The position numbers and the translations under genes were made by a program. 64,000 bases of DNA, from NCBI GenBank assembly GCA_016169945.1, contig JADLSH010000279.1, positions 2,108,001 to 2,172,000 on the forward strand. Direction: 5' to 3'. Origin of the DNA: Trachythela sp. YZ-2020. Its lineage: Eukaryota; Cnidaria; Anthozoa; Malacalcyonacea; Clavulariidae. How positions within the stretch are numbered: the stretch's first letter is position 1; every line of letters begins with the position of its first letter. Below are positions 58,915 through 64,000 of the stretch, piece after piece. The notes under the pieces are model-generated. The model was given only the letters and a program-made list of their open reading frames with translations. It did not search any database and was not told the DNA's origin.

Positions 58915-60747
58915 ATTACATCGAGTCTTCGCCTGTTCGCGGGCTATGAAAATGTACGCGAGGGTAGGCTGAGCATCTCCCCTTTCGATCTTCCTTTCCC
59001 ATCACTTCCCATCCCATATTTCCGGCCCCCGCGCCTATATCCCTTCACTGATCTCTATTGGCCACTGATCTCTATTAAGCAAGCGACTGGGGACTCCAAT
59101 CCTGATATTGTTTGAGTGTTACATGTCCAAAAGTTTCGATCTGGGCTAAAATAATAATAAAAAAGCTCGTATAGTCCACGCAGTTGCTTTAGAAAACGTT
59201 TCAATTTCAGAACCTATATACTATTAGGTTGGCACGCGACTGGACTAGTAATAAAATTATCCCGATTCTTTCAAGAATCCAGTCCGGCTAAATTGATCTT
59301 CACGAGACTCTGATTTCAAATAAAGTTTGATGAAAGTCAAATAAGCAATTTTCTTCACCCCGGACTAAAAGTTCCCTAACATTATACATTACAAAAATGT
59401 TTTGTCTCAAAATCAATATATACAGTTGTTCAGGTTATAGTAACTTCAGAATAATGCCAGGACGAATGTACATACTTTTTTCATAAAATTTTATTCAAAG
59501 TTTACTTATTGTTCTGAACAACACTACGTTACATTCATTACCAAAATTTAAGCTTTCAGAAATACTTCTGTACAGTCGATCTTATTGTCCTGATTACTGT
59601 TACTGACAACAAATTGACAACATAATTGATAATCCATCAGTTATTGCTCTATGCTCAAAAAACCTATCTAAGTGCGAGAAGGAAATCGGAAAAACTGAGG
59701 GCTACTATAAGAATGCCGTTCACATGATGCCAACACTTATGCTAAGGCTGGACAATCAGGGAGGCCAGGAAAAAACCCGCAGTGCAGGAAAACCTGGGTA
59801 GGGCCAAGACCTCCAGCAGCTCCCCACATAGCTATCTTTACAAATGTACGAAGTGTCATGCAGCATCAAAGTTACACAGCATATGATTAAACTATAAAAA
59901 CTTTGCGTTGTAAACTAGCTGAACCCCAGTACGATGAAGCAGCAAATCAGGGATTGAGGTGGAATTCAGGATTTAACATCGCCAGATTTCATTCATATCT
60001 TTACTCCAGAACGATGAAGCAGCAAATCAGGGATTGAGGTGGAATTCAGGAATTAACATTGCCAGATTTCATTCATATCTTTACTCCGAGCTTTACTTCG
60101 TCTTACTAACAAAGAAAAAACGGGAAGAAAACAAGTATACTCTGCAGTGGGAAATTTGGTAAAGAGCGATTTTTTATGTGACAGTAAATATCTATACCAT
60201 GACCATGTCATTTTGAAAAAGGGCAAACCGTTCTTGACTAGGGACTAAACCAGCATTTACGGAGAGTACTTTCCTAGCTTTGCTCCGGTTCAAGATGTCC
60301 AAAATAAAGAACTATGCAGCACTATATATCTTCCACTGCAGTTTCGGTAAGCGAAGTGAGTGACATAGATACCACGCGAATTGAATCTCTGACTTAAACA
60401 CTATACCAGACATAGTAGAGGTTTTAAATTCGAGGTTTGATAGGTAAAGCCTTGGATCCTTGTAGCCTGATCAGAGAGCACATTTACGATCGAAGGGTTA
60501 GTTTGGGGCTTATCCAAACCCATCCTGTATGTCAACATTCCCTGTGGGAGGAAACCGGAGTACCAGGAGAAAATCCACTACTTTCGGTAGGGCGTTGATT
60601 GACTCTTTTCACATAAGTGTCATGACTTCCCAGCGAGAATCAAAACCACGATCACAGAGGTGAAAGGCGCTTCCTCTGACGACTGTGCCATCGAAGCCCC
60701 ATAAAACGTTAAGAGTATACATATACTGATATAGTTATAATAATTAG

Positions 60748-60930
60748 GCTACGTTCACAGGAGACCGGACGAATTCCGGACCGTACTCAAATTCGTCCGG
60801 TTCCACATGTTAACACGGCAATTCGTACGATTAGTTCTGCTAGAATTCGTCCGGTTTCCCGTGTGAACAAGTAGAACCGGACGAATTTGAGTACGGTCCG
60901 GAGTTCGTCCGATCTCGTGTGAACGTAGTC
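60748..60930. repeat. Palindromic MITE, copy 2
   Basis: Same element as 56419-56602, carried along in the segmental duplication. The ends are GGCTACGTTCACAGGAGACC and GTGAACGTAGTC. Confidence 0.8.
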
Positions 60931-61007
60931 TAAGAAACGAACTCACTCGGTTTTTGGGTCCCAGAAATAGGATTAGGAGCGAGTTGCCAAAGTTCAATTA
61001 ACTACCT

Positions 61008-61979
61008 CTACATTTCTTTATGTACTTTTGTCCAGTTTGGCTTGGCACGTAGTTTTAAAGCTGAGAGGCTAGGTATTGCCGTTGGGGACGACGACGTGTC
61101 CAAGACAAAATTCCGACCTGTTGCATAGCCATCTTTGACGTTCTTGTTCGATTGACTACAATCAAGCTGCCTTTGCTGATCTTGTAGAATGCTTGTAGAA
61201 TGAATTGTTTGGTTAGGCTGCCCATAAAAGTTGAACGTGCCATTCGGGGAGATTATGACGATACCATTATTGTTAGATACGTTAATGTCTAGTATATTTG
61301 CAACGACGTGCTCAGGACAAAATTCCGACCTGTTGCGTAGACCATCTTTGACGTTCTTGTTCGATTGACTACAATCAAGCTGCTTCCCGCCAATGGCAAT
61401 CCTTTGTTGATCTTGTAAAATGCTTTTTGTATCTTGAATAGTTGATTTTAACTGCTCAATTGTTTGGTTAGGCTGCCCATAAAAGTTGAACGTGCCGTTC
61501 GGGGAGATTATGACGATACCATTATTGTTAGTTACGTTAATGTCTGGTATATTTGCGACGACGTGCTCAAGACAAAATTCCGACCTGTTGCGTAGACCAT
61601 CTTTGACGTTCTTGTTCGATTGACTACAATCAAGCTGCCTCTCGCCATAGATAATCCTTTGTTGATCTTGTAGAATGCTTTTTGTGTCTTCGGGCTGCAC
61701 ATCCGAGGCTTCTGACACATCGCTGTTACACTTGCCACCAGTGGTAATGATGATAATACTAGAGTTATTCTCAATGTGGATAGGTTGATGTTCAGTAGCA
61801 ATGTAGCTTTTGAATGTGGCTTCGCCTTCGGTAGTCAAAGTACACTGGTATACAAGTTGTTTTTCTTCCGTCGAACCGTCCTCGTCGAACACGACGTTTG
61901 CTGGTTCCTGGGATCTTTCTGTAGGACTCTCAATCAATGACTCATCGATAATCTTTTCCTCTGAAGTATAGGAAGCCAT
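61008..61979 (-). CDS. Ubiquitin-like repeat protein with frame-shifted unit tails (copy 2)
   Basis: The start chosen is MASYTSEEKIIDESL at 61979, matching paralogs; the open frame extends to 62093 but the extra 38 residues have no counterpart. The N-terminal region reads [19 protein letters not shown]. The first unit has lost its INITNNNG strand (DVQPEDTKSILQDQQR). Units 2 and 3 keep INVTNNNGIVIISPNG and INVSNNNGIVIISPNG. Tails DCSQSNKNVKDGLRNRSEF are the shifted-frame type, and the last tail (KDGYATGRNFVLDTSSS) returns to the old frame as in copy 1. Unit 3 has also lost the FGGK core (ILQDQQRQLDCSQ). There is no terminal Gly-Gly. The open frame has survived duplication despite several in-frame deletions, which hints at some constraint but does not prove it. 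Confidence 0.7.
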   Translation of the reverse strand: MASYTSEEKIIDESLIESPTERSQEPANVVFDEDGSTEEKQLVYQCTLTTEGEATFKSYIATEHQPIHIENNSSIIIITTGGKCNSDVSEASDVQPEDTKSILQDQQRIIYGERQLDCSQSNKNVKDGLRNRSEFCLEHVVANIPDINVTNNNGIVIISPNGTFNFYGQPNQTIEQLKSTIQDTKSILQDQQRIAIGGKQLDCSQSNKNVKDGLRNRSEFCPEHVVANILDINVSNNNGIVIISPNGTFNFYGQPNQTIHSTSILQDQQRQLDCSQSNKNVKDGYATGRNFVLDTSSSPTAIPSLSALKLRAKPNWTKVHKEM

Positions 61980-62104
61980 TATATTAAAGATTTTCGAGTA
62001 GATTTTCAGCGAATAAGTCTTTGTAGTTCGTGAAATATATCGGAATGTACTGGAATGTGTTGAGACACACAACTCCAAGAAATATGATTCCAAGAAATAC
62101 TTAT

Positions 62105-63672
62105 CAGTGTGACCAGGTTTTTTGAGAGGTGATTACCAAACCAAGGGGCAAAAATTACTAAATCTGGTTAAGAATTACTAAATGACAATATTTGCAATCA
62201 TAGATTGCCCACCCCCCATAAAAAGATACCAAATTTCCAGATTATTCTCATAAGGACCACAAGACAAGTTTGGGGGTCACGGCTTTCGAAATAGCATTAT
62301 TTTCACAAATTGTGTTTACAATTTGGTATCAAATAAAGTAAAATATCTCCATCTTAATTGAAAATTATAGGAAAATAAGAGTAAATATTCCCAACCAGAT
62401 TTTCAAAAAAATTACTAAAGTAAATCATTATTAACAATTTTCCTCGTTTCTGATTGGCTAAGAACATCAGAATTTTCTCTTAACTCTTTTTACCATGGGT
62501 ATTTGTACCACATGTGGTATTTTCTCCCAAATACTCCTAGTAAAAATTGAGCAACGTCAATTCGAAAATTGAGGAAATTGAGTAAAAATTGAGCGATTTA
62601 AAATTGTTAATAATAATATTAAAAGGAAATAGCACTTGTTCTCGAAGTATTAATGAAAAATTGCACTTGTGTTTGGCGAAATATTCGTCCGAATATTTCG
62701 CCAAACACGCGTGCAATTTTTCATTAATACTTCTCGAACCGTGCTATTTCCTATACTAATTACCAAAAATTTCTAATTACTAAGAAGTGCTTAAAAATGG
62801 TGAAAAATTACCAAAAGTAATTTAAATTACCAAGTCTGGTCACACTGTACCCTGGTTGCCAGAGGTTCTTGTATTCCGCCCTATTATGCTCGCTCGTATT
62901 TTGTTTCACGCGGGGCGGAAGAGAACCTCTGGTGGCACGCGATATGAATCTCACTTCCATGTTCAGTTATAGTTACAGAACTTGTAAAACCGGTTTTCTA
63001 TTTTGTGACGTATTTTAAACAGTTAACTTCCGGTCATACTATTTCTTGTCAGATTGTCAGAGAAATTTTGAAATGGCCCCAGAAATCTTCAGGAATATAC
63101 GTATAAATGCATTAATATTTGAAGAATATATGATGTTAGCGTATCCAAATCATGTCTGGCGAATTATAACTTTATAATCGGTGATGTAAAAGCTAAGCAC
63201 GAACATTGTTGACGCCATTTGGCCACGGAAAGAAACATAATTAAATATGCCTAATAGTATTTAATACTAATAAGCATACCGACTTCTCCCCCATTTTGAC
63301 GAATTTTAACCAAAATATATCGATGTTTCATCTACAAAACATACGAAATTTCAAGACAAAAACTTCAGCTATAATTTAAGCCCAATATCGTATCTTTCCG
63401 TGGCTGAAAGGCGACAAAAATGTTCGTTGAATAAACCATACATTTTGTTATTTTTGTATAGCAAACCGGTTTTTTGTTTAACCAATCACATCGACTCTAT
63501 AACTGCTAATTATAACTGACCAATCATGTGCTTGGTACAAATTTTGTACCAAGGGAAGTGAGATTCATACGCGTGCCACCAGAGGTTCTCTTCCGCCCGC
63601 GTGAAACAAAATACGAGCGAGCATAATAGAGCGGAATACAACAACCTCTGGCAACCAGGGTTAGTCACACTG
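62105..63672. mobile_element. hAT-like element, interrupted by an inner element
   Basis: The ends are CAGTGTGACCA and TGGTCACACTG or GTCACACTG. An 8-base target duplication ATACTTAT / ATACTTAA flanks it (62097-62104 and 63673-63680, seven of eight matching). The first half contains TTACTAA / TTACCAA words and an inner hairpin (about 62645-62760). No transposase frame is visible. Confidence 0.75.
62848..63663. mobile_element. Inner nested element with 9-base target duplication
   Basis: Terminal inverted repeats start TACCCTGGTTGCCAGAGGTT and end AACCTCTGGCAACCAGGG-TTA. A second inverted block CCTCTGGTGGCACGCG lies inside each end. The nine bases GTCACACTG occur on both sides (62839-62847 and 63664-63672). 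A 9-base duplication is usual for Mutator-like elements, but no transposase is present to confirm the family. Confidence 0.7.
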
Positions 63673-63880
63673 ATACTTAATTATGCAAATCTGCTTTCGC
63701 TTAATACGCACCCTCGTATCCAGGGCCAGATTTTAGACTGCACTCGGTCGTATGGCACAAGATTGGGCTCAACCGTCCTTGTGGTCTGTATTTTCGCAAC
63801 AAAACTCAGATGTACCTCTGCCAGTATAATTATATAGCAATATATAGCACTATTTTCACCTTGTTCGTATAGTCTAGACA

Positions 63881-63947
63881 GTTGTTGTTGTTGTTGCTGT
63901 TGTTGCTGTTGCTGTTGCTGTTGTTGTTGTTGCTGTTGCTGTTGCTT

Positions 63948-63995
<48 letters not shown>

Positions 63996-64000
63996 TTGTT
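63881..64000. repeat. GTT/GCT/GTC microsatellite at the right edge
   Basis: Triplets of GTT, GCT and then GTC-GTT run to the end of the window, so the true length is unknown. The composition is like the tract in P4HTM intron 7. Confidence 0.9.

Larger units (their letters stand above)
58920..62100. repeat. Segmental duplication, copy 2
   Basis: This is the partner of 53996-57900. It has long stretches of near identity (for example around 55.0-57.9 versus 59.5-62.1 kb) and small deletions relative to copy 1. A 70-base direct repeat (CGATGAAGCAGCAAATCAGG ...) is present in both copies at about 55598-55750 and 59933-60085. Confidence 0.85.

Noticed and set aside
1..64000. tRNA, rRNA or other structured RNA genes
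   Set aside because: I saw no convincing cloverleaf or rRNA-like stretch on either strand. Many hairpins are present but are explained by inverted-repeat transposons.

Overview
This window is animal nuclear DNA. It has GT-AG introns whose phases fit across exons, exons of conserved animal genes (sacsin, the transmembrane-type prolyl 4-hydroxylase P4HTM, ARL2BP, a BTBD-type BTB-BACK protein), AT-rich spacers, decayed non-LTR retrotransposons and very many short inverted-repeat (MITE-like) elements. The gene content and repeat style would suit an invertebrate, most likely an anthozoan cnidarian such as a coral or sea anemone. That placement is a guess, not a demonstration.

Layout. (1) 1-6861: the 3' part of a sacsin paralog (A), ending in a J domain and a HEPN domain. 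(2) 8280-9270: the first two exons of a P4HTM-like gene, with nothing following. (3) 9797-10566: the 3' exons of an ARL2BP-like gene with an in-frame stop. (4) 10.6-18.7 kb: a repeat-rich stretch with MITEs, minisatellites and one decayed LINE apparently inserted into another. (5) 19061-33888: a nearly complete sacsin gene (B, about 4,360 codons visible in five exons) with three SIRPT/HSP90-like ATPase regions, then J and HEPN. (6) 35272-39203: a chimeric gene in which a BTB-BACK module is joined to the pre-J segment of sacsin and a J domain with HPD changed to HPH; HEPN is lost. (7) 40891-48915: an intact 11-exon P4HTM-like gene with an EF hand and the HxD...H...K catalytic set. (8) 50-62 kb, minus strand: a family of ubiquitin-like repeat genes and relics. 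These are one three-unit gene split by a hAT MITE, two relics, and two younger paralogs in which the C-terminal third of each unit is read in a shifted frame. (9) 62.1-64 kb: nested transposons and a GTT/GTC microsatellite.

The window was built by repeated duplication. The block sacsin 3' end + P4HTM 5' end occurs twice (1-9424 and about 26.9-42.0 kb); the 5.5 kb BTB chimera lies between the halves in the second copy only. The convergent pair P4HTM last exon / ubiquitin-like gene occurs in full and then as two decayed copies (about 51.7-53.6 and 58.1-58.7 kb). A further block of about 3-4 kb carrying the frameshifted ubiquitin-like gene is duplicated in tandem (54.0-57.9 and 58.9-62.1 kb).

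Functionally the neighbourhood is rich in proteostasis-type modules: HSP90-like ATPase regions, J domains, HEPN, a possible Cullin-3 adaptor and ubiquitin-like repeats. Nothing in the sequence proves that they act together. The most notable candidates for something undescribed are the BTB-BACK/sacsin-tail/J chimera and the ubiquitin-like family with out-of-frame repeat tails.
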